From positions 1-57,006 of the forward strand of contig NZ_LWCS01000039.1 in assembly GCF_001650495.1 (NCBI RefSeq): a stretch of DNA of 57,006 nucleotides, given 5' to 3'. This document shows, in pieces, positions 32,969 to 41,127 of this stretch. This DNA is from Mycolicibacterium iranicum (lineage in GTDB: Bacteria > Actinomycetota > Actinomycetes > Mycobacteriales > Mycobacteriaceae). How positions within the stretch are numbered: position 1 is the first letter of the stretch; every line of letters starts with the position of its first letter. The translations under genes and the position numbers were made by a program. The notes under the pieces were generated by a model. It ran no database searches. It was not told where the DNA came from and saw only the letters and a list, made by a program, of their open reading frames with translations.

Positions 32969-34615
32969 ATGGGCCTCCTCGACCCCGTCACCAACACCCT
33001 CGGCCTGCTCTCCACGATGGCGCGCGCAGGCATCATCGCCCCGATGCGCCCGGACAAGTACCTGCGCATCGCCGGCGCGATGCAGCGCGAGAACATGGCG
33101 ATCACCTCCGGCTTCGCCGCCGCGGCTCAACGCAGTCCCGACCGGGCCGGCCTTGTCGACGAACTCGGGATCCTCACCTGGCGCCAGATCGACCGTCGGG
33201 CCGACGCGTTCGCTGCCGCACTTCAAGCACTGCCGGCAGGCCAGCCCGACGTGATCGCGCTGATGGCGCGCAACCATCGCGGTTTCGTCGACGCGCTGAT
33301 CGCGGCCAACCGTGTCGGTGCCGACGTGCTGCTGCTCAATACGTCATTCGCCGGACCGGCGCTGGCCGAAGTGCTGGAGCGCGAAGGCAGCCGAGACGGA
33401 CGTGCCAAGAACGTGGCCGTGGTCTACGACGAGGAGTTCTCCGAGATCGTCGACCGCGCGCTGGCGGACCGGCCGGACATCACCCGCATCCTCGCATGGA
33501 CCGACTCGCCCGGCGACGCTCTGACGGTCGAGAATCTCATCGCCGAACACAGCGGTGAGGAGCCCGTCCGCGCAACCGAGAAAAGCCGAGTGATTCTGCT
33601 GACCTCGGGCACCACCGGAACACCGAAGGGCGCCAAGCACTCCGGCGGAGACCCCAGCGTGCTCAAGGCGATCTTGGACCGGACCCCGTGGCGCGCCGAG
33701 CAGCCTGTCGTCATCGTCGCTCCGATGTTCCACGCATGGGGGTTCTCCCAACTGGCCTTCGCGGCGTCGATGTCGTGCACGATCATCACCCGCCGCAAGT
33801 TCGACCCCGAGGCGACGCTGGAACTCGTCGACAAGCACCGGGCGACCGGGCTGTGTGTCGTGCCGGTGATGTTCGACCGGATCATGGATCTGCCTGACGA
33901 GGTCCTCGACAAGTACAGCGGCCGCTCGCTGCGATTTGCCGCGGCATCGGGTTCACGGATGCGCCCCGACGTCGTCATCAAGTTCATGGACCGCTTCGGC
34001 GACGTGATCTACAACAATTACAACGCCACCGAGGCCGGCATGATCGCGACCGCCACACCACGCGATCTGCGTGCCGCGCCGGACACCGCGGGCAAGCCCG
34101 CTGAGGGCACTGAGATCAAGATCCTCGACGCCGAGTTCAACGAGGTGCCCACCGGCCAAACCGGCGGCATCTACGTGCGCAACTCGACGCAGTTCGACGG
34201 ATACACCTCCGGTACGACCAAGGAGTTCCACGAGGGCTTCATGTCGTCAGGCGACCTGGGCTACCTCGACGACGCCGGAAGGCTATTCGTGGTCGGCCGC
34301 GACGACGAGATGATCGTCTCCGGCGGCGAGAACGTCTACCCCATCGAGGTGGAGAAGACGCTGACCACCCATCCCGACGTCGCTGAGGCCCACGTGCTCG
34401 GCGTCGACGACGAAAAATACGGCCAACGGCTCGTAGCTTTCGTGGTTTTGAATTCCGGTGCGGCGGCTACCCCGGAGGCGCTGAAACAGCACGTTCGCGA
34501 CAACCTCGCGAACTACAAAGTGCCAAGGGAGATCACGGTGCTCGACGAGCTTCCTCGCAGCATCACCGGCAAGATCTCGCGCAAGGAATTGAAGGACCGG
34601 ATCGGGGATGCCTAA
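32969..34615 (+). CDS. Acyl-CoA synthetase, FadD12-like
   Basis: A 548-residue fatty acyl-CoA ligase. Motifs: P-loop LLTSGTTGTPKGAKHSGG (about residues 210-227), NNYNATEAG in the adenylate site, SSGDLGYLDDAGRLF, GRDDEMIVSGGENVYPIEVE and the C-terminal SITGKISRKEL with the catalytic Lys. It converts free fatty acid to acyl-CoA, which the acyltransferase before it could use and the lipase after it could supply. It starts 3 nt after the acyltransferase stop. Placed as FadD12-like because of its neighbours and length. Confidence 0.9.
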   Translation: MGLLDPVTNTLGLLSTMARAGIIAPMRPDKYLRIAGAMQRENMAITSGFAAAAQRSPDRAGLVDELGILTWRQIDRRADAFAAALQALPAGQPDVIALMARNHRGFVDALIAANRVGADVLLLNTSFAGPALAEVLEREGSRDGRAKNVAVVYDEEFSEIVDRALADRPDITRILAWTDSPGDALTVENLIAEHSGEEPVRATEKSRVILLTSGTTGTPKGAKHSGGDPSVLKAILDRTPWRAEQPVVIVAPMFHAWGFSQLAFAASMSCTIITRRKFDPEATLELVDKHRATGLCVVPVMFDRIMDLPDEVLDKYSGRSLRFAAASGSRMRPDVVIKFMDRFGDVIYNNYNATEAGMIATATPRDLRAAPDTAGKPAEGTEIKILDAEFNEVPTGQTGGIYVRNSTQFDGYTSGTTKEFHEGFMSSGDLGYLDDAGRLFVVGRDDEMIVSGGENVYPIEVEKTLTTHPDVAEAHVLGVDDEKYGQRLVAFVVLNSGAAATPEALKQHVRDNLANYKVPREITVLDELPRSITGKISRKELKDRIGDA

Positions 34616-35885
34616 ACGCCGCCCGCTGCTGCGCGCGGCAGCAGAGTTGCTCAATGCTGCCAACGGTGTCAAGCCCCTGGCCCGCGACGGATACCCGACC
34701 ATCCCGGTGTTCGCGTTCGGTTGGCCGACCTCGGAGCTGTCCCCGCTCTACATGACGGGCTCGATGCTCGACGCGGTCCGCCGCGGCATCCGGGGCGACT
34801 TCCGCGGCACCCGCGGCCGGATCGCGCTGGCACTCACCGCGATTGCCTGGGCACTGCTCTATCTCATCCACCGCCGCAACGTGGCGTCACAGCCGTTCTT
34901 CGAAGACCCGCTGCGTGAGGCGCTGGGCCCCGACTACGACGCGATCGCAGAGAAAGCGAGGTCGTCGCGCCGACGGTACTTCGGTGTGCCGCCCAACGAC
35001 TTCGTCCGGCGCCGCTATGTGGAGAAGGCGGGCACCGTGCACTACGGGCCGCTGCGGGTGAACCGCGCCGACATCTGGCGCCGCAGCGACCTGCCACGGC
35101 ACGGCAAAGCGCCTGTCCTGCTTCAAGTTCCAGGTGGAGCATGGGCCATAGGCATGCGTAAGCCGCAGAGCTATCCGCTGATGAGCCACCTCGCCGACCA
35201 CGGCTGGATCTGCGTGTCGATCGACTATCGCGTCAGCCCGAAGAACACCTGGCCCGACCATATCGTCGATGTCAAACGGGCACTGGCATGGATCAAAGAG
35301 AACATCGCAGAATGGGGCGGCGACCCGGATTTCGTCGCCATCACCGGCGGGTCCGCCGGCGGTCACCTCTCGTCGCTGGCGGCTCTGACGGCAGACGACC
35401 CGCAGTTCCAACCGGGCTTCGAGGACGCCGACACCTCCGTAGTCGCCGCGGTGCCGATTTACGGCCGCTACGACTGGGTTTCGACGCGTGGCAGCGGTCG
35501 CCGAGAGTTCATCGCGTTCCTGCAGAAGTTCGTTGTGAAGAAGCCGATCACCCAGAACCGGCAGCTGTACGTCGATGCATCGCCGAGCTACCGGTTGCGG
35601 CCCGACGCCCCACCGTTCTTCGTGCTGCACGGCCGAGACGACTCGATCATCCCGGTGCCCGAGGGACGTGAGTTTGCCGAGGCCCTCAAGAGAGTGTCGA
35701 CATCGCCGGTCGTGTACGCCGAAATCCCGCATGCCCAACACGCTTTCGACTTCTACTACGGCTCACCGCGGGCGCACTACACCGCGCAGGCTGTCGAGGA
35801 GTTCCTCTCCTGGGTGATGGCCACCCACCAAAGGGGCGGTCTATTGGTCGCCGAAACTGCAACTGTGCAGGGAAAGTTCGAGTAG
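34608..35885 (+). CDS. Alpha/beta-hydrolase esterase/lipase, LipO-like
   Basis: A 425-residue hydrolase of the hormone-sensitive-lipase type. An N-terminal membrane-associating segment (IALALTAIAWALLYLI, about residues 66-81) precedes the hydrolase domain: oxyanion LQVPGGAWAIG, nucleophile elbow ITGGSAGGH (Ser about 247), acid HGRDDSIIP, and the His in HAQHAFDF. The ATG overlaps the fadD12-like stop by 8 nt. The last twelve codons (ETATVQGKFE and stop) lie inside a diverged 63-bp element, so the C terminus was created or replaced by that sequence. It is a paralogue of LipC in this window and would release fatty acids for FadD12. Confidence 0.88.
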   Translation: MPKRRPLLRAAAELLNAANGVKPLARDGYPTIPVFAFGWPTSELSPLYMTGSMLDAVRRGIRGDFRGTRGRIALALTAIAWALLYLIHRRNVASQPFFEDPLREALGPDYDAIAEKARSSRRRYFGVPPNDFVRRRYVEKAGTVHYGPLRVNRADIWRRSDLPRHGKAPVLLQVPGGAWAIGMRKPQSYPLMSHLADHGWICVSIDYRVSPKNTWPDHIVDVKRALAWIKENIAEWGGDPDFVAITGGSAGGHLSSLAALTADDPQFQPGFEDADTSVVAAVPIYGRYDWVSTRGSGRREFIAFLQKFVVKKPITQNRQLYVDASPSYRLRPDAPPFFVLHGRDDSIIPVPEGREFAEALKRVSTSPVVYAEIPHAQHAFDFYYGSPRAHYTAQAVEEFLSWVMATHQRGGLLVAETATVQGKFE

Positions 35886-35911
35886 GGCCCTGCGTAGATA
35901 CAGTCTCGGCG
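35849..35911. repeat. 63-bp dispersed element, copy 5 (diverged), at end of lipO-like gene
   Basis: It begins CGCCGAAACTGCAACTGTGC and its right end reads CGCCGAGACTGTATCTACGC in reverse complement. Five of the first 23 arm positions mismatch, but the total length is again 63 bp and the core GAAAGTTCGAGTAGGGC resembles the copy-4 core. The lipO-like stop codon (35883-35885) is in the core. Confidence 0.75.
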
Positions 35912-35915
35912 AGAA

Positions 35916-35976
35916 CTAATTGGCCACGTCGGCGAGCCGACTAATTGGCCACGTCGGCGAGCCGACTAATTGGCCA
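35916..35976. repeat. 25-bp tandem repeat duplicating a gene 3' end
   Basis: Units CTAATTGGCCACGTCGGCG plus six bases at 35916-35940 and 35941-35965, then a partial third copy (35966-35976) which is the real end of the WS/DGAT gene (MAN-stop). The array carries the stop codon and last residues of that gene downstream of it. Confidence 0.88.
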
Positions 35977-37384
35977 TTGCTGTTTCGACGACCGTCAGCT
36001 CGGTGGAAAGCCCTGCTGCGCGACGGATCTCGATGAACTCTTCGACCATTGCAGCGGTCAGCTCGTGCGGGTCGTCGACGGTCTTGCCGTCGGAGAGCAC
36101 CGAGATGTTGATCTGGTCGACATAGCTCCACACGGTGATGTTGAGTCCGCTGCCCATGGTGAGCGGTCCGACCGAGTAGATCTCGGTGACGAGCGCACCG
36201 CCCACGCGGGCACGCTCCTTGGGTCCCGGCACGTTGGAGATCGGCAGGTTCATCACCTTGTTCTGACCGTCCTTGTGTGACAGCCAGCGGAACATCGCCT
36301 CGGCGGGACCGGGCGGGAAGTATGCCGACCACCGGCTGACCAGTTCTGGCCCGAGCAAGTTGTTACTCTCTTTGCCTGCGACGGCAGCGTCGTGGGCGGC
36401 GCGGACCCGCTCCAGTGGATCGTCCACATCGACGGGGATGCTGACCAGCACGCCGGTGAAGTAGTTGCCGTAGACGCGGTCACGCGAGAAATCGAAGCTC
36501 ACCGGCACCGAGGCGAGCAGAGGGTGGTCGGCATGACCGTCGTAGTGCAGCAACAACTTTCGTAACGCACCCGCCGACATCGCGAGGATCATGTCGTTGA
36601 TGGTGACGCCGAGATGCTTACCGGTCGCCTTGACATCGGCCAGGGCGAGTGTGGTGGTGGCAAACTTGCGGGTCGCGTCGATCTGGTGGTTGATGAACGT
36701 CGGTGGCGGCGTGAACGGGCGGGTCAGCTCCGGGGAGAGCTTGTGCCCACTCTCTCGCACCCGGCGGATGCCCTGCGCCGTGTAGCGCACCACGCCAGGG
36801 AACTTCGCGATCTGGCGAAGGTGGTCGGTAAAGGCGGAGCGAACCAGCTCGCCTCTGGACGGAGCGGGGTCGGTGGCGTAGGAGTCACGGTCGGCCTGCG
36901 GCCCGTCCTGCAGGTCCATGCCACGGGCCAGCAAGTTGGCGGAGGCGACGCCGTCTGCCAGGGCGTGATGGATCTTGCCGAGCACCGCGATGCGGCCATC
37001 CGCGAGACCCTCGATGAGGTACATCTCCCACAGCGGTCGGCTGCGATCCAGCGGCGTGCTGGCGATCCTGCCGACCTCCTCGTCGAGTTCGCGGCGGCCG
37101 CCCGGCGCCGCGACCCGGGTCGACCGGACGTGGTACTCGAGGTCCACCTCGGCATTCTCGCGCCACATGGGGTGGTGGAACTTGAACGGGATGTCGATCA
37201 GCTCGAAGCGGAACGGCTCAAGCTTGTACAGCCTGCTGTGGATGACCTTGCGGAGCTCGTCGACCCCGAAGGTCGCGCCGCCGAGATCATCGAGCTCGAT
37301 CACCGCCAGCTTCAACGTGTGCATGTGAACGCTGGGAGTTTCGCTGTACAGCAGCACAGCGTCCCAGCCACGGAGTCTTTTCAC
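35966..37384 (-). CDS. Wax ester synthase / diacylglycerol acyltransferase (Rv0221-like)
   Basis: A 472-residue WS/DGAT enzyme that esterifies acyl-CoA to diacylglycerol or fatty alcohol. The catalytic HHxxxDG motif is present (KIHHALADGVAS, residues 139-145). The C-terminal half has MNLPISNVPGPKE, typical of the family. GTG 37384 gives the family length; longer frames run through the 31-bp tandem repeats. It sits downstream of lipC on the minus strand, like Rv0220-Rv0221, and faces the acyltransferase-FadD12-LipO operon. It acts at the membrane or lipid droplet. Confidence 0.93.
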   Translation of the reverse strand: MKRLRGWDAVLLYSETPSVHMHTLKLAVIELDDLGGATFGVDELRKVIHSRLYKLEPFRFELIDIPFKFHHPMWRENAEVDLEYHVRSTRVAAPGGRRELDEEVGRIASTPLDRSRPLWEMYLIEGLADGRIAVLGKIHHALADGVASANLLARGMDLQDGPQADRDSYATDPAPSRGELVRSAFTDHLRQIAKFPGVVRYTAQGIRRVRESGHKLSPELTRPFTPPPTFINHQIDATRKFATTTLALADVKATGKHLGVTINDMILAMSAGALRKLLLHYDGHADHPLLASVPVSFDFSRDRVYGNYFTGVLVSIPVDVDDPLERVRAAHDAAVAGKESNNLLGPELVSRWSAYFPPGPAEAMFRWLSHKDGQNKVMNLPISNVPGPKERARVGGALVTEIYSVGPLTMGSGLNITVWSYVDQINISVLSDGKTVDDPHELTAAMVEEFIEIRRAAGLSTELTVVETAMAN

Positions 37385-37419
37385 CGCGACAGCCTCTTCA
37401 CCGCGCCACCTTCCCCACG

Positions 37420-37510
37420 CCCGTCGGCTCCTCGCGCAAGCGCTCGTCCACCCGTCGGCTCCTCGCGCAAGCGCTCGTCCACCCGTCGGCTCCTCGCGCA
37501 AGCGCTCGTC
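37420..37510. repeat. 31-bp tandem repeat, almost three copies
   Basis: Units at 37420-37450, 37451-37481 and 37482-37510 (last one 29 bp), each with CCCGTCGGCTCCTCGCGCAA followed by GCGCTCGTC. It lies between lipC and the WS/DGAT gene on the minus strand, upstream of the WS/DGAT start, in its 5' leader. The unit begins to recur near 37371 only in loose form. Confidence 0.9.
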
Positions 37511-37522
37511 GGCCGGAGGTGA

Positions 37523-38743
37523 CTATATAACCTCTTTCGCCCCGACCAGGCTCCTGTTTCGGTGAATGTGGTTGAGGAACAAGCCGATTGCCGTCGCCGC
37601 GGCGCCGGTGCGGGCACCGTCGGTCATGTCGAAGCCGTGACCTGCGCCGGGCAGCTCGACGTAGCCGACAACCGACCGGGAGACGTTGCGCAGGCGTTCG
37701 ACAAAGCTCCGCGCCTGAGCCACCGGGATGACGCTGTCGCCCGTCCCGTGGATGACCAGGAACGGCGGGGCCTCGGAATGGATGCGCGCCATGGGCGAAG
37801 CCTTGCGGAACACATCGGGATGCTTGTCGAGTTTGCGCCTGACGACCACTCGCTCAAGGAAGTCCATGAAGCGGACACGCTCCACCGTGGACTTGTCCTC
37901 CCAGTCGTAACGCCCGTAGATCCCGACGACCGCGTCCACCGACGTGTCGGAATCCTCCGGAAGTTCGCACTGCATGTCGGGGTCGTTGGCGGTCAGTCCG
38001 GCCAGCGCCGCGAGATGGCCGCCGGCCGAGGTGCCCGCGACGGCGATGAAGTTACGGTCGCCACCGAACTTGTCGACGTTCGCGCGCGCCCAGGCGATCG
38101 CGGTCTTGACGTCGGTGATGTGCGCCGGCCACGGATTGTGCGGCGCGACCCGGTACTCGACGGACAGGCAGACCCAGCCCATCTCGGCCAGATGCGACAT
38201 CAATGCATAGCCCTGCAGCATGCGGCCGCCGTGCACCCACGCGCCGCCCGGAACAAAGATCATCACCGGGGCATCAGCCGGCGTGTCGTCGCGACGCCAG
38301 ACGTCGAGCAGCTGGGTGGGGCGAGGACCGTACCGCACAGACGTCTTGTGCACGTTACGCAGATGCTCGCGCATCTTCCAGATCGGCGGCGTGCGCTCGG
38401 CGGCAGGCCATTCGATCTCGAGATCCTTCGGCGATACGACACCACGCAGCGCGGCTTCGGTGACCGCGCTGGTGCAGTCCCGCTCCTGCTGCTTCTTCTC
38501 CGCGTCGTTGGGCGTCACCAGCGACTTGGCCAGTGCTCCGACGAAGTCAGGGGCGTGCCGGGCACCCCAGACGCCTGCGGCGGTCAACGCTCCAAGGGGC
38601 TCAAGGTGTTTCCCGACCACAGGCAGAGAGGCCGAGGCGACGCTCGCCGCCAGCAAGTAGTCGGAGAATCCTGCGTTCAGCAACCACTGGACACGGGTAG
38701 TCAAGGTGGGTCCGGGATACCGCGTATCCGGGCGTTCCGTCAT
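37523..38743 (-). CDS. lipC: Esterase/lipase LipC
   Basis: A 406-residue alpha/beta hydrolase: MIFVPGGAWVHGGRM (oxyanion), AVAGTSAGGHLAAL (nucleophile Ser), HGTGDSVIPVAQ (acid) and LPGAGHGFDMTD (His). The N-terminal 130 residues include a hydrophobic region near 22-50 that may contact membranes; M. tuberculosis LipC is cell-surface associated. ATG 38743 gives the known length (403 in Rv0220). It hydrolyses short-chain esters and phospholipid. It is followed by the WS/DGAT gene and is divergent from the fused acyl-CoA dehydrogenase gene across a CRP-type site. Confidence 0.92.
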   Translation of the reverse strand: MTERPDTRYPGPTLTTRVQWLLNAGFSDYLLAASVASASLPVVGKHLEPLGALTAAGVWGARHAPDFVGALAKSLVTPNDAEKKQQERDCTSAVTEAALRGVVSPKDLEIEWPAAERTPPIWKMREHLRNVHKTSVRYGPRPTQLLDVWRRDDTPADAPVMIFVPGGAWVHGGRMLQGYALMSHLAEMGWVCLSVEYRVAPHNPWPAHITDVKTAIAWARANVDKFGGDRNFIAVAGTSAGGHLAALAGLTANDPDMQCELPEDSDTSVDAVVGIYGRYDWEDKSTVERVRFMDFLERVVVRRKLDKHPDVFRKASPMARIHSEAPPFLVIHGTGDSVIPVAQARSFVERLRNVSRSVVGYVELPGAGHGFDMTDGARTGAAATAIGLFLNHIHRNRSLVGAKEVI

Positions 38744-38824
38744 GGCGCGAAGCGTACCCCCGTTGAATGGATTCAAACGACAATCTCAGCGAAGTTGTCT
38801 ACTGATTCTGGGATGTGGTCAATT

Positions 38825-38840
38825 TGTGATCTGACTCACA
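38825..38840. promoter_or_regulatory. Perfect CRP-type palindrome
   Basis: TGTGATCTGACTCACA is TGTGA-N6-TCACA without mismatch. A -10-like TAGCGT (38868-38873) downstream would place the site about 47 bp before transcription start of the fused fadE gene. It is 82 bp upstream of lipC in the other direction. cAMP-dependent control is inferred. Confidence 0.72.
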
Positions 38841-38913
38841 ACTGCTGGTGCGAAAAACGCACCGCGATAGCGTCGGATTGACACTCGTCAACTTCAACGA
38901 AGAAGGCACACCC

Positions 38914-41127
38914 GTGAGCAAGACCGCGAGCACGTCCGCGCTGGCCATCACCGACGACCACCAGGACCTCGCAGACGCCGCCGCGGGCCAGTTGACCCGG
39001 TTGCAAACGCTCGCCAAGGCCAGGGCCACCCTCGATGGCGGTCCCACGCATCCGTCCGAGATCTGGTCGGCCGCAAAGCATCTCGGCTGGACTGGGCTGG
39101 CGATCGCCGAAGAGCACGACGGTTCGGGCTACGGCCTCGCCGAGCTGGCCGTGGTCACCGAGTGCCTCGGCCGCCAGCTGTCCCCCGGGCCGTTCCTGTC
39201 CAGCGTCTCGGCCGCCGTCGTCATCGACCGATGCGCGCCGGAATCCGTTCGGGCCGAAGTACTCCCAGACCTTGCACGTGGAGAGACGACTGCCGCGCTC
39301 GGAGTATCGGGCGCGATCAGAGTGGATTCCGACGAGTTGGCCACCGGGGAATGCCCCGCTGTGCTCGGCGCCCCGGACGCAAGCCTGCTGGTGCTCACGG
39401 CCGGCGAGGACGTGATCGTCGTCGACGCCGCCGCCGACGGCGTCACGGTCACCCCGCTAGAGAGTCTCGACACGACCCGCAGCATCGGCTCGGTAGCCTT
39501 GACCAGCGTCTCGATCCCTCCTGAGCGCGTACTGCGCGGTGCCGCACGCAACGCCAGGACCGTCTTCCGGATTCTGGCGTCGGCTGAAGCCGTCGGCGTC
39601 AGCTGGGCAGCGCTCGACATGGCTGTCGAATACGCCAAGGTGCGCGAGCAGTTCGGCCGTACCATCGGCACGTTTCAGGCCGTCAAACATCATGCGGCCA
39701 ACATGCTGGTCAATGCCGAGACAGCGACCGCGGCCACCTGGGACGCGGCACGCTCCGACGACCTCGACAGCGCCTGGTTTCCGGCCGCGGTGGCCGCGAC
39801 GCTGGCGATCCGGGCTCAGGTGTTCAACGCACAGAACAATATTCAGCTGCACGGCGGTATCGGCTTCACCTGGGAACACGATGCGCATCTCTATCTCCGC
39901 AGAGCCAGAACGCTTGCCGTGCTGATGGCCGACGGCGCCGACCCGGTACTCGACGTCGTCGAGGGCCAGCGCCGAGGCCAGGCACACGGCGCGTCGTTCA
40001 CGCTCCCTCCGGAGTCCGAGCAATATCGCGGCCCGGCACGCGAAGCAGCCGCGACGGTGCGGTCCCTGCCCGCCGACCAACAGCGTGACTTCCTCGTCGA
40101 CTCCGGCTATCTGGTGCCGCACTGGCCGACACCATGGGGTCGGGCGGCAAACGTCCTCGAACAGCTGGTGATCGAGGAGGAGTTCGGCTCGGCGGAAAGA
40201 AGCGGGGCGACCGGGGAATCGACACCGATCGATCGTCCCGATATGGGGATCACGGGCTGGGTGGCGCTGACGATCGCCCAGGCGGGCACCGACGATCAGC
40301 GTGAGCGGTGGGTGGAGCCGGTGCTGCGGGGGCAGGTGATGTGGTGCCAACTGTTCTCCGAGCCGGGCGCCGGATCGGACGCCGCCGCCGTCCGCACCTC
40401 GGCAAAGAAGGTCGAGGGCGGATGGCGGGTCACGGGCCAGAAGGTCTGGACGAGCCTGGCCCACATGTGCCAGTGGGGCCTCGCCACAGTGCGCACCGAT
40501 CCCGCCGCCCCCAAGCACGCCGGCGTCACGATGATGGCGATCGACATGAACGCCGACGGGGTGACGGTCAATCCGTTGCGCGGCATCACCGGCGACTCGC
40601 ACTTCAACGAGGTGTTCTTCGACGACGTTTTCGTGCCGGACACCGACGTCGTCGGTGACGTCAACAAAGGATGGCTGGTCGCGCGGGCGACGCTGGGCAA
40701 CGAGCGGATCTCGATCGGTGGCGGGTCGGGGGCGCCGACCGGCGTCACGCCCGACCACCTGGTCAAGCTGCTCGACAGCTCGCCGGACACCGCGGCGATG
40801 CATGTGCGGCGCGCCGGCGAGGTCATCGCCGAAATCCACACGCTGAGGCTGCTCAACCTGCGCCGCGCGACGCGCGCGATCGCCGGCGCCGAACCCGGCC
40901 CGGAGGGCAACGTCACCAAACTGCTGGCGGCCGAGTCCGGCCAACACCTCACCGAGTTGGCGTTCGAGCTGGCGGGCACGGCCGCGGTGATCGAACAGAC
41001 CCCGCAGCTGACCCGCAGCTATCTGGGCAACCGCGCGATGACGATCGCTGGTGGAACCTCGGAGATCACCCGCAATACGATCGCCGAGCGGATCCTCGGT
41101 CTGCCGCGGGATCCACTGCTCCGGTGA
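38914..41127 (+). CDS. Fused double acyl-CoA dehydrogenase (FadE34/FadE22-type)
   Basis: A 737-residue chain made of two acyl-CoA dehydrogenase units. The first (residues about 1-355) has AIAEEHDGSGYGLAELAVV, YAKVREQFGRTIGTFQAVKH and IQLHGGIGFTWEHDAHLYLR. The second (about 375-737) has QLFSEPGAGSDAAAVRTSAK, RVTGQKVWTSLA and a C-terminal IAGGTSEITRNTIAERILGL. Single-chain fusions such as FadE34 replace the two-subunit enzymes acting on sterol and bulky acyl-CoAs. GTG 38914 is preceded by AGAAGG. Its stop overlaps the lipW-like start by 4 nt. A CRP-type site lies upstream. Confidence 0.9.
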   Translation: MSKTASTSALAITDDHQDLADAAAGQLTRLQTLAKARATLDGGPTHPSEIWSAAKHLGWTGLAIAEEHDGSGYGLAELAVVTECLGRQLSPGPFLSSVSAAVVIDRCAPESVRAEVLPDLARGETTAALGVSGAIRVDSDELATGECPAVLGAPDASLLVLTAGEDVIVVDAAADGVTVTPLESLDTTRSIGSVALTSVSIPPERVLRGAARNARTVFRILASAEAVGVSWAALDMAVEYAKVREQFGRTIGTFQAVKHHAANMLVNAETATAATWDAARSDDLDSAWFPAAVAATLAIRAQVFNAQNNIQLHGGIGFTWEHDAHLYLRRARTLAVLMADGADPVLDVVEGQRRGQAHGASFTLPPESEQYRGPAREAAATVRSLPADQQRDFLVDSGYLVPHWPTPWGRAANVLEQLVIEEEFGSAERSGATGESTPIDRPDMGITGWVALTIAQAGTDDQRERWVEPVLRGQVMWCQLFSEPGAGSDAAAVRTSAKKVEGGWRVTGQKVWTSLAHMCQWGLATVRTDPAAPKHAGVTMMAIDMNADGVTVNPLRGITGDSHFNEVFFDDVFVPDTDVVGDVNKGWLVARATLGNERISIGGGSGAPTGVTPDHLVKLLDSSPDTAAMHVRRAGEVIAEIHTLRLLNLRRATRAIAGAEPGPEGNVTKLLAAESGQHLTELAFELAGTAAVIEQTPQLTRSYLGNRAMTIAGGTSEITRNTIAERILGLPRDPLLR

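Noticed and set aside
35916..36332. 138-codon minus-strand frame with translated repeats
   Set aside because: Overlaps the end of the WS/DGAT gene in another frame; the read-through of the tandem copies is not coding.
37420..37510. CRISPR-like repeat
   Set aside because: No spacers; head-to-tail copies only.
38848..38913. N-terminal extension of the fused FadE
   Set aside because: No ribosome site at 38848, whereas GTG 38914 has AGAAGG at good distance and the upstream part holds the probable promoter.
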